A DNA stretch of 64,000 nucleotides from NCBI RefSeq assembly GCF_019375555.1, contig NZ_JAHXDN010000004.1, positions 496,001 through 560,000 on the forward strand. The letters run 5' to 3'. Positions 1 to 9,214 of this stretch are shown in pieces. The notes beneath the pieces are model-generated. The model ran no database searches, was not told the DNA's origin, and saw only the letters and a list, made by a program, of their open reading frames with translations. The position numbers were made by a program, and so were the translations under genes. This DNA comes from Roseobacter insulae (GTDB taxonomy: Bacteria; Pseudomonadota; Alphaproteobacteria; Rhodobacterales; Rhodobacteraceae). Position 1 is the stretch's first letter, and every line of letters begins with the position of its first letter.

Positions 1-827
1 TCCCGCATGCGCGCCGCGGCGATTGCATAGATATCCTCCTTGAAGTAGCGGATGGTGCCTGCAAGATGCGCCTTTTCCGGCACCACGTTATAGGCATTCC
101 CGGCGTGGATCTGGGTCACCGACAGAACACAGGTTTCCAGTGGATCGATATTGCGGCTGAGGATCGTGTTCAACTGATTGGCAAGCGTCGTTGCGACCAT
201 CAGGGCATCACGCCCCTCGTGCGGCATGGCCGCATGGCTGCCAAGACCCTGAATGTGAATATCGAAAAACGCGGCACCCGCCAAAGCCGGGCCTTTGCAA
301 ATACCCACGGTGCCCGGGCGACCGGTCGGGTAGTTGTGCATGCCGTAGATTTCATCGCAGGGGAAGCGCTCGAACAGGCCGTCCGCGATCATCCTTCTGG
401 CACCGCCGAGACCTTCTTCGGCGGGCTGAAAGATCAAAGCCGCCGTTCCGTCGAAATCGCGCGTGGCCGCCAGATGTTTGGCCGCGCCCAGCAACATCGT
501 TGTGTGTCCATCGTGCCCGCAGGCGTGCATCACGCCGACGTTTTGGGATCGGTGGTCCAAGCCGCTGTTCTCAACGATGGGCAGCGCATCCATATCCGCG
601 CGCAGGCCGACGCGGCGGTTGCCCTGCCCCCTGCCACGGATCAGCGCCACGACACCGGTTTCGGCGAGGCCCGAATGAAGCTCATCCACGCCATACCGTG
701 CCAGCAATTCGGCCACGATACGGCTCGTCCGCTGTTCTTGAAATCCGATCTCGGGATGCGCATGAAAGTCACGAAAGATCGATTCCAGCTCGCCGGTGCT
801 GTCTGCAATGATCGGTAGAATGTTCAT
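1..827 (-). CDS. M20-family amidohydrolase (HipO/amino-acid amidohydrolase type), 3' end outside window
   Basis: A zinc-dependent amidohydrolase that probably cleaves an N-acyl or amide bond of an amino-acid derivative in the cytoplasm. Reading the minus strand from an ATG at 825-827 gives an open frame that runs off the left edge, so about 275 residues are visible and the C-terminus is missing. The family signatures are clear: an early FHAHPEIGFQE segment, VGLRADMDALPI, a metal-binding MHACGHDGH motif and QPAEEGLGGAR. A purine-rich AGGGAG lies upstream of the ATG. It is transcribed in the same direction as dapA, which lies upstream behind a hairpin, so it is probably a separate unit. The substrate (hippurate, N-acetyl-amino acid, IAA-amino acid) cannot be told from sequence. 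Confidence 0.88.
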   Translation of the reverse strand, partial: MNILPIIADSTGELESIFRDFHAHPEIGFQEQRTSRIVAELLARYGVDELHSGLAETGVVALIRGRGQGNRRVGLRADMDALPIVENSGLDHRSQNVGVMHACGHDGHTTMLLGAAKHLAATRDFDGTAALIFQPAEEGLGGARRMIADGLFERFPCDEIYGMHNYPTGRPGTVGICKGPALAGAAFFDIHIQGLGSHAAMPHEGRDALMVATTLANQLNTILSRNIDPLETCVLSVTQIHAGNAYNVVPEKAHLAGTIRYFKEDIYAIAAARMR

Positions 828-902
828 AATCGCTCCCTTACAACGCAAAACCGTGTCTGCGGCCATGGGCTGTCATGACGTCCTCGCGTGCAATTGAAAG
901 GG

Positions 903-925
903 CGGGCGGAGATCCCCTCCGCCCG
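903..925 (-). terminator. Hairpin downstream of dapA
   Basis: An 8-bp perfect inverted repeat (903-910 with 918-925, 7-nt loop) begins 6 bases past the dapA stop codon. On the minus strand it is followed by a short pyrimidine run (CCCTTTCAATT), so it could act as a weak intrinsic terminator. The T tract is poor, so efficiency is uncertain. Confidence 0.5.
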
Positions 926-931
926 ATCCGG

Positions 932-1807
932 TCAATTTGTCAGGCCGGCATGGCGCAGGCCATCATCGACAAGGCCACGTGTCGCATCGGAGAGGCTGGT
1001 CAGCGGCAGCCGCACTTCATCCGAGCACAGATCGAGGCGCGACATCGCGTATTTCACGCCGACCAAACCCGGTTCGGTAAAGATCGCCTTGTGCAGGGGC
1101 ATCAGACGGTCCTGAATGCTCAGTGCCTTGGCGTAATCACCAGCAAGGCAGGCGGCCTGCATCTCGCTCAGCAGTTTCGGGGCCACGTTGGCGGTCACCG
1201 AAATACAGCCGACACCACCTTGCGCATTGAACCCATGGGCCGTCGCGTCCTCGCCCGAGAGCTGAACGAAATCGGGCCCGCAAGTCAGCCGCTGGTCACT
1301 CACCCGCGCCAAATCGCCCGTGGCATCCTTGACACCGACAATCCGCGGCAGTTTCGCCAGTTCGCCCATCGTCGCCGGTGACATGTCCACGACAGACCTG
1401 CCGGGAATATTGTAGATGATGATGGGAAGCGCACAGCAGTCATGCAAAGCGGTGAAATGCGCGATCAATCCGGTTTGCGTTGGCTTATTGTAATAGGGCG
1501 TTACAACAAGTACGGCGTCGGCACCCACCTTCTCCGCGTGGCGGGCAAGGCGCATGGCTTCGATCGTGTTGTTGGAACCCGCGCCCGCGATTACAGGCAG
1601 TCGCCCGGCTGCAGCCTTGACAACCTCTTCCACCACCGTTTCGTGTTCCCGGTGGGTCAGTGTCGGGCTTTCCCCGGTGGTACCGACCGGTACCAGACCG
1701 TTGCTCCCTTCGCCGATATGCCACTCGACCAGCTTCTTAAGTGTCTCAAGATCCAGCTCGCCGTTCCTGAACGGCGTGACGAGGGCAGGCATTGAGCCTT
1801 TGAACAT
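932..1807 (-). CDS. dapA: 4-hydroxy-tetrahydrodipicolinate synthase
   Basis: Condenses pyruvate with aspartate semialdehyde, the first committed step of the lysine/diaminopimelate pathway, in the cytosol. The protein has 291 residues, the normal family length. Visible signatures are the TTGES phosphate-type loop (residues 43-47), YYNKP (about 105-109), YNIPGR (132-137; Tyr132 and Arg137 are catalytic/substrate residues) and the Schiff-base Lys160 in GVKDATGD. The start at 1807 is chosen because [13 protein letters not shown] is the usual N-terminus and GGAGCG sits 7 bases upstream; a longer frame to 1858 has no family support. It is divergent from the lytic transglycosylase gene. Confidence 0.97.
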   Translation of the reverse strand: MFKGSMPALVTPFRNGELDLETLKKLVEWHIGEGSNGLVPVGTTGESPTLTHREHETVVEEVVKAAAGRLPVIAGAGSNNTIEAMRLARHAEKVGADAVLVVTPYYNKPTQTGLIAHFTALHDCCALPIIIYNIPGRSVVDMSPATMGELAKLPRIVGVKDATGDLARVSDQRLTCGPDFVQLSGEDATAHGFNAQGGVGCISVTANVAPKLLSEMQAACLAGDYAKALSIQDRLMPLHKAIFTEPGLVGVKYAMSRLDLCSDEVRLPLTSLSDATRGLVDDGLRHAGLTN

Positions 1808-1941
1808 GTGCACGCTCCTTTTTCCATTTTGGCCGGCAAATGGCCTGAGATTAACCACATTTCAGCAGGATCGTGATTTGATACGCGACCATGAAGCTGT
1901 ATGTAACAGAGGCTCTAGCCCTCAAACGCTGGGAATTGCAA

Positions 1942-3909
1942 GTGATCAGACGCTGGCTGACGATACTGATTGTGATTTTTGGGACCGCCACGCCAGCACT
2001 GGCAGAGCGACCCCGCCCGCTCGCATGGGCGATGGATGCCATGCGCGATGGCGATTGGCAAACGGCGGCCAAGATTGCCGCGCGTGATGGTGATGTCGCC
2101 GCCGATGTGATCGAATGGTCCCGCCTGCGCGCCGGGAAGGGGTCGTACGAGGAAGTCATCTCTTTCCTGCAACGGCGCCCGGACTGGCCCGGCGAACGGT
2201 ATCTGCGCAAGCAGTCCGAACGGGTGGTGATCGCTCAAAACGATTCCGCCGTGCTGGCGTTTTTCGCCGATACACCCGCGCAGACACCCGAAGGCGTCTT
2301 GCGGCATGCCGTGGCGCTCTCCCGCAGCGGCGCGGAGGATCGGGCCGAAGCAACCGTACTTGCTGCGTGGAAATCAATGCCGATGGGCGCAACCGCCCAG
2401 GCCTTGTTTCTGGCAAATCACCAAGAGCTGCTGAAAGACCATCATGCCGAACGTCTGGACGCGATGCTGTGGGCGGGGGCCTTTGAGAATGCGCGTCGCC
2501 TCTATGATCTCGTGCCTGCCGCGGATGTGGCCGTGGCCAAGGCGCGCATTGCTCTGCGGGGCCGCGCGAAAGGTGTCGACACACTGATCGCCCTCGTGCC
2601 CAAAAGCCATGCGAACGCGCCCGGCCTGCAATACGAAAGGTTCGTCTGGCGCGCGCGCAAAGGCCGCGCGGAGGATGCGATGAGCTTGCTGCAGGCAACC
2701 TCGACGAGTGCGGCGGCGCTGGGTAATCCCGAAGCCTGGGCAAACCGCCGCCGTGCCATCGCCCGCCAGGAGATGCGCGAGGGCAACGCCGAACGCGCTT
2801 ACGAAATCGCGTCACGGCATTTTCTGACGTCGGGGTCGAACTATGCAGATCTTGAGTGGCTGTCGGGGTATATAGCGCTTCGCAAGCTGAAAGAGCCCGA
2901 AACCGCCCTTCAGCACTTCCGGAACCATGGTGCGGCGGTGCGGTCTCCCATATCCAAAGGGCGTTCCGGTTACTGGCAGGGGCGCGCCCTGGAAGCGATG
3001 GGCGATGTCGCGGCAGCCGATCAGGCCTATGCAGACGCCGCTCAATATCCAACGTCCTTTTACGGGCTTCTGGCCGCAGACCGTGCAGACCTGCCGTTTG
3101 ATGAGGCCCAGATCACCCGCTCCGTCGACGTGGATTGGCGGGACGCTCCCTTGTCCAAAAAACCGGTTTTCGTCGCAGGCCTGCTCTTGCAAGCATCAGG
3201 CGAGCTGGATCTGGCTGAACGCTTCTGGACCCATCTCGCAGAGAGCTTGGATTACGAGGAGGCGGCCCTTCTGGCCGAGGCGGCCCTTGATACCGATCAG
3301 CCGCATTTGGCCGTCATGATCGGGAAACGCACGGCCAGGCGTGCCGTAGTGGTTCCGCGCGGTTACTATGCGCTGCATCCGGTTGCTGAGCAAAACCTGC
3401 CCATGGCGGCTGAAATGGTTCTGGCCATCGCGCGCCGTGAAAGCGAATTCGACCCGGGTGTACAAAGCGGCGTCGGCGCGCGCGGTCTGATGCAGATCAT
3501 GCCGGCAACTGGGCGGGAGGTCGCGGCGCTTCTCGGGCGGAAGGGTGAACACAGTACGGAGCGTCTCATTTCCGATCCCGAATACAATGCGCAACTGGGC
3601 GCGGCCTATCTGTCGAGACTGGCCTCGCGCTTTCGCGGTAACGTCGTGATGATGTCTGCAGGCTATAACGCGGGGCCAAGCCGCCCTGATCGGTGGATGC
3701 TGAAATACGGTGACCCGCGCAAAGGCGAAGTGGACATGGTCGACTGGATCGAACACATTCCGTTCCGCGAAACGCGCAACTACGTGATGCGCGTTGCCGA
3801 AAGCCTGCCCGTCTACCGCGCCAGATTGGGTAAACCGGCCATGCCGGTGCCATTTATCGACGAGCTGACGGGGTCAACCTTGCTGGCGTTCGCGCCAAAG
3901 GGTGAATAG
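1942..3909 (+). CDS. Soluble lytic murein transglycosylase
   Basis: A periplasmic peptidoglycan-cleaving enzyme of the Slt70 type. The N-terminal two thirds are helical, superhelix-like sequence; the C-terminal SLT domain (last 170 residues) carries ARRESEFDP with the catalytic glutamate (residue 500 from this start), then GLMQIMPATG, AYLSRL, and SAGYNAGP. I prefer the GTG at 1942 because it gives a clean signal peptide (IRRWLTILIVIFGTATPALA, cleavage before ERP) with GGGA upstream. An ATG at 1891 in the same frame would add 17 residues before the signal. Its 3' end overlaps the convergent DMT transporter gene by 36 bases. Confidence 0.93.
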   Translation: MIRRWLTILIVIFGTATPALAERPRPLAWAMDAMRDGDWQTAAKIAARDGDVAADVIEWSRLRAGKGSYEEVISFLQRRPDWPGERYLRKQSERVVIAQNDSAVLAFFADTPAQTPEGVLRHAVALSRSGAEDRAEATVLAAWKSMPMGATAQALFLANHQELLKDHHAERLDAMLWAGAFENARRLYDLVPAADVAVAKARIALRGRAKGVDTLIALVPKSHANAPGLQYERFVWRARKGRAEDAMSLLQATSTSAAALGNPEAWANRRRAIARQEMREGNAERAYEIASRHFLTSGSNYADLEWLSGYIALRKLKEPETALQHFRNHGAAVRSPISKGRSGYWQGRALEAMGDVAAADQAYADAAQYPTSFYGLLAADRADLPFDEAQITRSVDVDWRDAPLSKKPVFVAGLLLQASGELDLAERFWTHLAESLDYEEAALLAEAALDTDQPHLAVMIGKRTARRAVVVPRGYYALHPVAEQNLPMAAEMVLAIARRESEFDPGVQSGVGARGLMQIMPATGREVAALLGRKGEHSTERLISDPEYNAQLGAAYLSRLASRFRGNVVMMSAGYNAGPSRPDRWMLKYGDPRKGEVDMVDWIEHIPFRETRNYVMRVAESLPVYRARLGKPAMPVPFIDELTGSTLLAFAPKGE

Positions 3910-4743
3910 GCCCGCCGCCACGATAATCGCCACGCCAAGGGCCACATTCGGCCGGATCGTCTCTCCGAAAAGCGCGATGCCGATCGCTGCCGCGAACACC
4001 AGTTGAAAATATGCGAAGGGCTGCACTGCGCTGGCTTCGGCGGCCTCGTAACAGCGGATCAGCAACCAGTGGCCGGTGACCCCGGTCACACAAAGCGTTG
4101 CCATCCACATCCAATCCACGCCGGTCATCGGTTCCCAGTACCAAATGCCGATCACGGTCATCATGATGGCACCGGCAACACCGGTCCAGAAAAAGCTGGT
4201 TGCGGTATTGTCCTGGCGCGCAACGTAGCGTGTGAGCAAGGCATAGAGCGCGAACATCATGGCAGCGATCAAGGGCACAGTGGCGAAAGGATCGAAGACT
4301 GACATGCCGGGCTGCAGGATGATGATAACCCCAACCAACCCGACCGCAATCGCGGCCCACCTGCGCCACCCCACGCTCTCGCCCAGAACCGGCCCTGAAA
4401 GCGCTGCCACCAGCAGCGGATAACAGGCGAAGACAGCATGGCTTTCAACCAGTCCCAATAGCGTGAACCCCGTCACCATCACGCAGACTTCAAGTGCCAG
4501 CAACACACCCCGAAACGCCTGCAGCACGGGTTGTCTCGTATGTGCGGCAGCACGGATGCTGCCCGCATTGCGCTGCGCGATGACGATGACAAATGCAGCA
4601 AAAAACCAATAACGCACCATCACAACCAGATAGACATTGTACTCCGCCGCCAGATGCCGCGAGATGCCATCCTGCAGCGCAAAGACAATAGTCGTCAGCA
4701 ACATCAGGATGACGCCCAGACGCACATTATTCGATTGTGTCAT
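3874..4743 (-). CDS. EamA/DMT-superfamily permease
   Basis: An inner-membrane transporter of the drug/metabolite family, 289 residues, with about ten hydrophobic segments arranged as two EamA repeats. The substrate is unknown; relatives export amino acids or metabolites. The ATG at 4741-4743 overlaps the stop codon of mnmD in an ATGA arrangement, which points to translational coupling. Longer in-frame extensions upstream lie inside mnmD and are not credible. The C-terminus ends in a charged WRERQQG tail. Confidence 0.9.
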   Translation of the reverse strand: MTQSNNVRLGVILMLLTTIVFALQDGISRHLAAEYNVYLVVMVRYWFFAAFVIVIAQRNAGSIRAAAHTRQPVLQAFRGVLLALEVCVMVTGFTLLGLVESHAVFACYPLLVAALSGPVLGESVGWRRWAAIAVGLVGVIIILQPGMSVFDPFATVPLIAAMMFALYALLTRYVARQDNTATSFFWTGVAGAIMMTVIGIWYWEPMTGVDWMWMATLCVTGVTGHWLLIRCYEAAEASAVQPFAYFQLVFAAAIGIALFGETIRPNVALGVAIIVAAGLFTLWRERQQG

Positions 4744-5405
4744 CCTTGCAGAACTCCAACCGACATATGCCTCTTGCGGCCGAAACCCTTGACCCGCTCG
4801 ACGCTGAATCCGGCGTCCGACAGGCTGCGCCGCACGAACCCCGCGGCGGTATATGTTGCGAACGTCCCGCATTCGACGGTGTGAATCGCTACCTCGCGCA
4901 TCAGATCGGCGGACCAAAGCTCGGGGTTTTTGGCGGGCGAAAAGCCGTCAAGGTACCAGGCGTCGGCGCGGCCAGCCCAGTCAGGCAAGGTAACACGGGC
5001 ATCGCCTGTTATGACCTCGAGCACAACGTCATCAGACAGCTCGAAACGACCCCCACCCGGCCGCCAGAGACGCGTCAGTGTGGCGGCACCATCAGCCAGC
5101 TGTTCAAAAGGCGCCAGCGCCCTGCCGATCTCCGCCGCCGACATCGGGTAGGCCTCGAAGCTGGTGAACCGGAACCGACCCGGCACATCTGCATCCCTCC
5201 ACGCGCTCCAGGTCGCCAGAAAGTTCAGCCCGGTGCCGAACCCGAGCTCTGCCACATGAAAGCCGTCGCGGAACCGGTCAGGCAGGTTGTTGCCCTGCAA
5301 GAATACGTGACGCGTTTCATCCAGACCGTTCTCAAGGCTGAAATAGGGATCATCAAAACGATCAGAAACCGGGACGCCGTTCTTGCCCCACGTCACGTCT
5401 GCCAT
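4740..5405 (-). CDS. mnmD: tRNA 5-methylaminomethyl-2-thiouridine methyltransferase, stand-alone MnmD
   Basis: An SAM-dependent methyltransferase equivalent to the N-terminal domain of E. coli MnmC; it converts nm5s2U to mnm5s2U at the tRNA wobble position. The protein has 221 residues. It shows SDRFDDPYFSLENGLDETRHVF near the N-terminus, the SAM loop VAELGFGTGLNFL, and DAWYLDGFSPAKNPELW, all hallmarks of DUF752/MnmD. The start at 5405 (MADVTWGKNG) fits the family; longer frames run into the divergent oxidase gene. The FAD-oxidase half of MnmC is encoded separately and divergently 76 bases away. Stop overlaps the following DMT gene by 4 bases. Confidence 0.93.
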   Translation of the reverse strand: MADVTWGKNGVPVSDRFDDPYFSLENGLDETRHVFLQGNNLPDRFRDGFHVAELGFGTGLNFLATWSAWRDADVPGRFRFTSFEAYPMSAAEIGRALAPFEQLADGAATLTRLWRPGGGRFELSDDVVLEVITGDARVTLPDWAGRADAWYLDGFSPAKNPELWSADLMREVAIHTVECGTFATYTAAGFVRRSLSDAGFSVERVKGFGRKRHMSVGVLQG

Positions 5406-5481
5406 CTGGTTCTGCACGGCCTGGCCTTGTAAGGGTAGCTGGAATTCATCGCGACACTGGTGGACAGCACGAGGATTGGCA

Positions 5482-6513
5482 ATGGCAGATGTGACCGTTC
5501 GCGGTGCAGGAATTTTCGGGCTGTCCATTGCCTGGGTTTGCGTACAGCGCGGTGCGCGGGTGCAGCTGATTGACCCTTGTGGCCCCGCTGCAGGCAGCAG
5601 CGGTGGCATCGTCGGCGCTTTGGCCCCACATGTTCCCGAAAACTGGAATGCAAAAAAGGCTTTTCAACTGGACAGCCTTTTGATGGCGGGCGCTTTTTGG
5701 CGGGATGTCGAAGCAGCAGGTGGCAAACGCACCGGTTATACGCGGTCTGGCAGACTACAGCCCATAGCGGATGAACCGGCCCTTTCGCTGGCGCACCGCC
5801 GGGCGGAGACGGCCACCGAACTGTGGCAAGACAAGGCAAGCTGGGTGGTGGAGCCGGTCTCCGGTCATTCCTGGGTGCCGCATTCACCCACCGGCTGGAT
5901 CGTGCGCGACACGCTGAGCGCGCATCTGCACCCACGAAACGCCTGCATGGCCCTCGTGGCCGCATTGGACGCCCATGGCGTCACGGTCCAGTCACATGGC
6001 GAAAGCCGTGGGCCCGTTGTATGGGCAACAGGCGTGTCCGGTCTGACCGATTTGAATGCGGTGCGCAGCCGCAGCGTCGGCACTGGGGTCAAAGGACAGG
6101 CAGCATTGCTGCAATATGACGCGCGGCACGCTCCGCAATTGTTCGCAGATACAGTGCATGTGATCCCGCATCTGGACGGCACCGTGGCCATAGGGTCAAC
6201 TTCCGAACGGGAGTATGACAGCCCGCATGAAACGGACACACAGCTGGACATCATCATCGCGAAAGCACGGGACGCTGTCCCCGTGTTGCGCGATGCGAAG
6301 GTCGTGCAGCGGTGGGCCGGGGTGCGCCCACGCGCACGCAGCCGCGCCCCGATGTTAGGCGCATGGCCGGACCGCCCGGGACATTTCATTGCCAACGGCG
6401 GGTTTAAGATTGGCTTTGGCATGGCGCCGAAAGTCGCGGAAGTCATGGCCGACCTGCTCTTGGAAGGTCGCAATCACATTCCGGCCGGATTTGACGTCGA
6501 AGCATCGCTCTAA
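5482..6513 (+). CDS. FAD-dependent oxidoreductase, MnmC2-like (DAO family)
   Basis: A 343-residue flavoprotein with an N-terminal Rossmann motif (VRGAGIFGLSIAWVCVQRGA) and a C-terminal FAD-binding GGFKIGFGMAP segment typical of the DadA/ThiO/MnmC2 family. In bifunctional MnmC the corresponding domain removes the carboxymethyl group of cmnm5s2U to give nm5s2U. Because it lies back-to-back with mnmD, I infer the same role here; a general amino-acid oxidase function cannot be excluded. The ATG at 5482 is chosen over an in-frame start at 5383 that would sit inside the divergent mnmD. It ends with a stop codon interlocked (CTAA) with the convergent hydratase gene. Confidence 0.8.
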   Translation: MADVTVRGAGIFGLSIAWVCVQRGARVQLIDPCGPAAGSSGGIVGALAPHVPENWNAKKAFQLDSLLMAGAFWRDVEAAGGKRTGYTRSGRLQPIADEPALSLAHRRAETATELWQDKASWVVEPVSGHSWVPHSPTGWIVRDTLSAHLHPRNACMALVAALDAHGVTVQSHGESRGPVVWATGVSGLTDLNAVRSRSVGTGVKGQAALLQYDARHAPQLFADTVHVIPHLDGTVAIGSTSEREYDSPHETDTQLDIIIAKARDAVPVLRDAKVVQRWAGVRPRARSRAPMLGAWPDRPGHFIANGGFKIGFGMAPKVAEVMADLLLEGRNHIPAGFDVEASL

Positions 6514-7319
6514 AGCGGCGTCGCGGTCGCGGTCATACACTGTCGCCCGTCAGGCGCACGGACCCACAGCGCGTGCCCTCGCTGACACAACTCTGCGGTC
6601 TCCCAGTGCATCAGGGGTGCCGTCGCACGGAATTCGAACGCCTTGAGCCTGCCAAGCAGGCGTTGCGCCATCAACATCAGATATTGCGCGAGCAACGGGC
6701 CATGAACCACCAGCCCTGAATACCCCTCGACGTTTCGGGCATAGTCCTCGTCGTAATGGATCCGGTGACCATTGAAGGTAAGCGCCGAATAGCGAAACAG
6801 CAGCGTTGTATCAAAGGCGGTTTTCTGCAGGTTATCCTCGTCGGTGCGCGCGATGGCAGGCTGAGGTGCCGGCGCGTTGGGATCAGAGTCTTCACGGTAA
6901 ATGAGGTCCTGAAATTCGGTCAGACAAAGCGTTGCATCCTGATAGATATCGTGGCGCAGCGTCACCAAACCCAGAGCACCGGAGCGCCCCGATTTTTCCT
7001 CCGACGCGGTGCAAACGGACCGCCTATCCGCGCTGAAACCCAGGCGCAACGGCTGATGAAACAGCATGCGCCCGCCTGCCCACATGCGCCGTGGCAAACC
7101 CATATCAGGGATCAATCCCCCGGTTTTCGGATGGCCATCACGGCCCAGATGATCGGGAGGATGCGGGGTCCAGAAATAGAGCTGATGAAAAAACGGCGGC
7201 AACTCATCGCCCACTGCCAAATCGGCAGATGCGCCCAATGTTGCCTGCAAGGCCTGCGCGCGGGCGGGATCCAACGGATCGCTTTGACTAAATGGCGTGG
7301 GCATTGCATCTTTCATCAT
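6510..7319 (-). CDS. MaoC/FAS1-type dehydratase-domain protein (mesaconyl-C4-CoA-hydratase-like)
   Basis: A 269-residue protein of the HTD2/FAS1 N-terminal dehydratase family, which hydrates or dehydrates acyl-CoA thioesters. Family features include LPPFFHQLYFWTP, GGRMLFHQPLR, the mid-protein FRYSALTFNGHRIHYDEDYA segment (the hot-dog catalytic region) and VHGPLLAQYLM. Related enzymes act as mesaconyl-C4-CoA or 3-methylfumaryl-CoA hydratases. No neighbouring CoA-pathway genes support a specific pathway, so the substrate stays open. Starts at 7319, 7316 or 7304 are all possible. Confidence 0.8.
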   Translation of the reverse strand: MMKDAMPTPFSQSDPLDPARAQALQATLGASADLAVGDELPPFFHQLYFWTPHPPDHLGRDGHPKTGGLIPDMGLPRRMWAGGRMLFHQPLRLGFSADRRSVCTASEEKSGRSGALGLVTLRHDIYQDATLCLTEFQDLIYREDSDPNAPAPQPAIARTDEDNLQKTAFDTTLLFRYSALTFNGHRIHYDEDYARNVEGYSGLVVHGPLLAQYLMLMAQRLLGRLKAFEFRATAPLMHWETAELCQRGHALWVRAPDGRQCMTATATPL

Positions 7320-7344
7320 TGAAAAGCTAGCAAGGAAAAACGAC

Positions 7345-7761
7345 GTGCACCAATCGGAAATTCAATGCCGCGTGCGCGCCCTGGATCATTTGGTCCTGAC
7401 GGTTGCAAGCATCCCCGAAACGGTTCGCTTTTACACGCAGGTTCTGGGCATGCGTGGTGAGCAGTTCGAGGCGACTGACGGCACGCGCAGGTGGTCGCTG
7501 CTTTTCGGCCAAAGCAAGATCAACCTGCATCAGAAGGGACGGGAATTTGATCCGAAAGCCGCCCACGCTCATCCCGGCACCGCAGATATCTGCCTGCTGA
7601 CCGACGCGCCTCTGGAGGCGTGGATTGTGCATCTCACAACCCACCAGGTGGAGATCGAGGAGGGCCCGGTACAGCGGACCGGCGCCAGGGGGCCGATTAC
7701 ATCACTATACCTGCGGGATCCGGACAAGAACCTGATCGAAGTCTCCGTACCGGCCTACTGA
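7345..7761 (+). CDS. VOC-family (glyoxalase/bleomycin-resistance fold) protein
   Basis: A 138-residue single-domain vicinal-oxygen-chelate protein. The typical pattern LDHLVLTVASIPETVRFYTQVLGM is at the N-terminus and SLYLRDPDKNLIEVS at the C-terminus, with a metal-binding His and Glu in the usual places. The start is a GTG at 7345 with AAGGA 9 bases upstream; an earlier in-frame ATG at 7297 would overlap the divergent hydratase gene. Reaction unknown; such proteins include dioxygenases, glyoxalases and binding proteins. It overlaps the convergent reductase gene by 7 bases. Confidence 0.85.
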   Translation: MHQSEIQCRVRALDHLVLTVASIPETVRFYTQVLGMRGEQFEATDGTRRWSLLFGQSKINLHQKGREFDPKAAHAHPGTADICLLTDAPLEAWIVHLTTHQVEIEEGPVQRTGARGPITSLYLRDPDKNLIEVSVPAY

Positions 7762-8300
7762 CGCTCAATTTCCGTGCGCAGCGCCTGCATAAGCGCCGCG
7801 AGCTCACGCAGGTAGACCTCGCCGGTCAAGTGCCCGGCATCGTCAAACTGATTGTTGCAATCGGCAAGGTGGATTTCCGGGCCCTGCAGGACGCGCGGTC
7901 GGAAGGGCACCATGAAACCGCGCAGCACCATTTGCGCTCGCTCGCCACCTGCACGGCCTGCAGCAGCGGACATTACGGCCACGGGCTTGCCGTTCCACGG
8001 ATTGTTTTTCACGCGGCTGACCCAGTCGAGGGCGTTTTTCAGGACCCCGGACGGCCCCTTGTTGTATTCGGGTGTCGATATCATCACGGCATCTGCGGTT
8101 TCGATCATCTCTGCTAGTGTCTGAACCACATCGGGCACGCCGGTTTCCGCCTCGTCATCACCATCGTAAAGGGGCAGGTTCAGATCACCGAGATCAAAGT
8201 CACAGTCTCCGAACAACCGCGCAGCTTCGCGCAACAGCTGCATGTTTGCAGACGCTCGGCGCAGGGACCCGGACAAACCGAGGAGTGTGTAGTTAGCCAT
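7755..8300 (-). CDS. NADPH-dependent FMN reductase family protein (ChrR/ArsH-like)
   Basis: A 181-residue flavodoxin-fold reductase. It has the FMN phosphate-binding GLSGSLRRASANMQL loop at the N-terminus, followed by LPLYDGDDE and the TPEYNKGPSGVLKNALDWVSR motif characteristic of the FMN_red family (quinone/chromate reductases). Such enzymes reduce quinones or metal ions with NAD(P)H, often as protection from oxidative stress. The hairpin just upstream (8363-8385) separates it from the OmpA-domain lipoprotein gene. Confidence 0.88.
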   Translation of the reverse strand: MANYTLLGLSGSLRRASANMQLLREAARLFGDCDFDLGDLNLPLYDGDDEAETGVPDVVQTLAEMIETADAVMISTPEYNKGPSGVLKNALDWVSRVKNNPWNGKPVAVMSAAAGRAGGERAQMVLRGFMVPFRPRVLQGPEIHLADCNNQFDDAGHLTGEVYLRELAALMQALRTEIERQ

Positions 8301-8352
8301 TATTCCAGTTCTTTCCTAGCTGTGTCCGCATTTATCCTGATGCTGCCGCGCC

Positions 8353-8385
8353 AAAAAACAAGAGCCCCGGAAAGTTTCCGGGGCT
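8353..8385 (-). terminator. Intrinsic terminator of the OmpA-domain lipoprotein gene
   Basis: Perfect 8-bp stem (8363-8370 with 8378-8385) and 7-nt loop, followed on the minus strand by CTTGTTTTTTGG. It lies 28 bases past the stop of the gene ending at 8414. Confidence 0.85.
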
Positions 8386-8413
8386 TTGCGATCGATCAAC
8401 CGATGTACTGCGA

Positions 8414-9079
8414 TCACGCGTTGGGCAGGATGACGATTTCAACGCGCCGGTTCTGGGCCTTGCCCTGAGCGCTCAGGTTGCTGGCCACCGGCTGGTTTTC
8501 ACCGCGGCCAAAGGTACGGATGCGGGCGCTTGAAACACCGGCGTTACGCAGGACGTTGCCAACGGCGTTGGCACGGCGTTCAGACAATTGCTGGTTATAC
8601 GCTGCATCGCCATCGCTGTCGGTGTGACCCACAACCTGAATCGTGGACTCGGGGTATTGCTGCAGGTTGCCCGCCACCGTGTAGAGGTCGTTTTGCAAGT
8701 CCGGGCGCACGGCAAAGCTGTCGGTGGCGAACAGGATGTCCTGCGGCAGGCTGACGATCAGGCGATCGCCGGTATTGGTTATCGTGACGTCATCGTTGCC
8801 GAGCTGGTTGCGCAGGTCCGCTTCCTGCCGGTCCAGCGAATAGCCGATGCCCGCACCAATGGCGCTGCCGACAAGTGCGCCGACAATGGCCCCGTCGCCC
8901 CGGTTGCCGTCGCCCTTGGACAACGCGCCGAGGGCCGCACCGGCACCAGCGCCGATCAAAGCGCCCCGTTGTGCTTTGGGATTGCTTGAATTTGCGCCGA
9001 TTTGGCTTGGGTCGGTGCAGGCCGAAAGAACCAGCGCGCCCGACAGCGCGAGAATAATCGGAGTTTTAACGAATGTCAT
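8414..9079 (-). CDS. OmpA-family lipoprotein with glycine-zipper segment (YiaD/YfiB type)
   Basis: An outer-membrane lipoprotein that probably binds peptidoglycan. The 221-residue protein starts with a lipoprotein signal ending in a LVLSAC lipobox, continues with a glycine-zipper region (GALIGAGAGAALGAL and AIVGALVGSAIGAGIG), and ends with an OmpA C-terminal domain containing VVGHTDSDGDAAYNQQLSERRA and NRRVEI. The start at 9079 is chosen because it begins the signal peptide; the frame continues upstream without support. Monocistronic, with a strong terminator after it. Confidence 0.92.
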   Translation of the reverse strand: MTFVKTPIILALSGALVLSACTDPSQIGANSSNPKAQRGALIGAGAGAALGALSKGDGNRGDGAIVGALVGSAIGAGIGYSLDRQEADLRNQLGNDDVTITNTGDRLIVSLPQDILFATDSFAVRPDLQNDLYTVAGNLQQYPESTIQVVGHTDSDGDAAYNQQLSERRANAVGNVLRNAGVSSARIRTFGRGENQPVASNLSAQGKAQNRRVEIVILPNA

Positions 9080-9214
9080 AGTGTACTGCCTTCGATGGTT
9101 ACGGCCCCGTTCGGGCGAGGCGTCTTTGTGTGAACGCGTTATATATGGCGTGCGTTCCACCACAAACCAAGGGGAAATATCCATCGGCGACAACCTGCCG
9201 GCCACACAATATGA

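Noticed and set aside
66-818. 250-codon plus-strand frame
   Set aside because: Antisense to the M20 amidohydrolase, whose motifs are complete on the minus strand.
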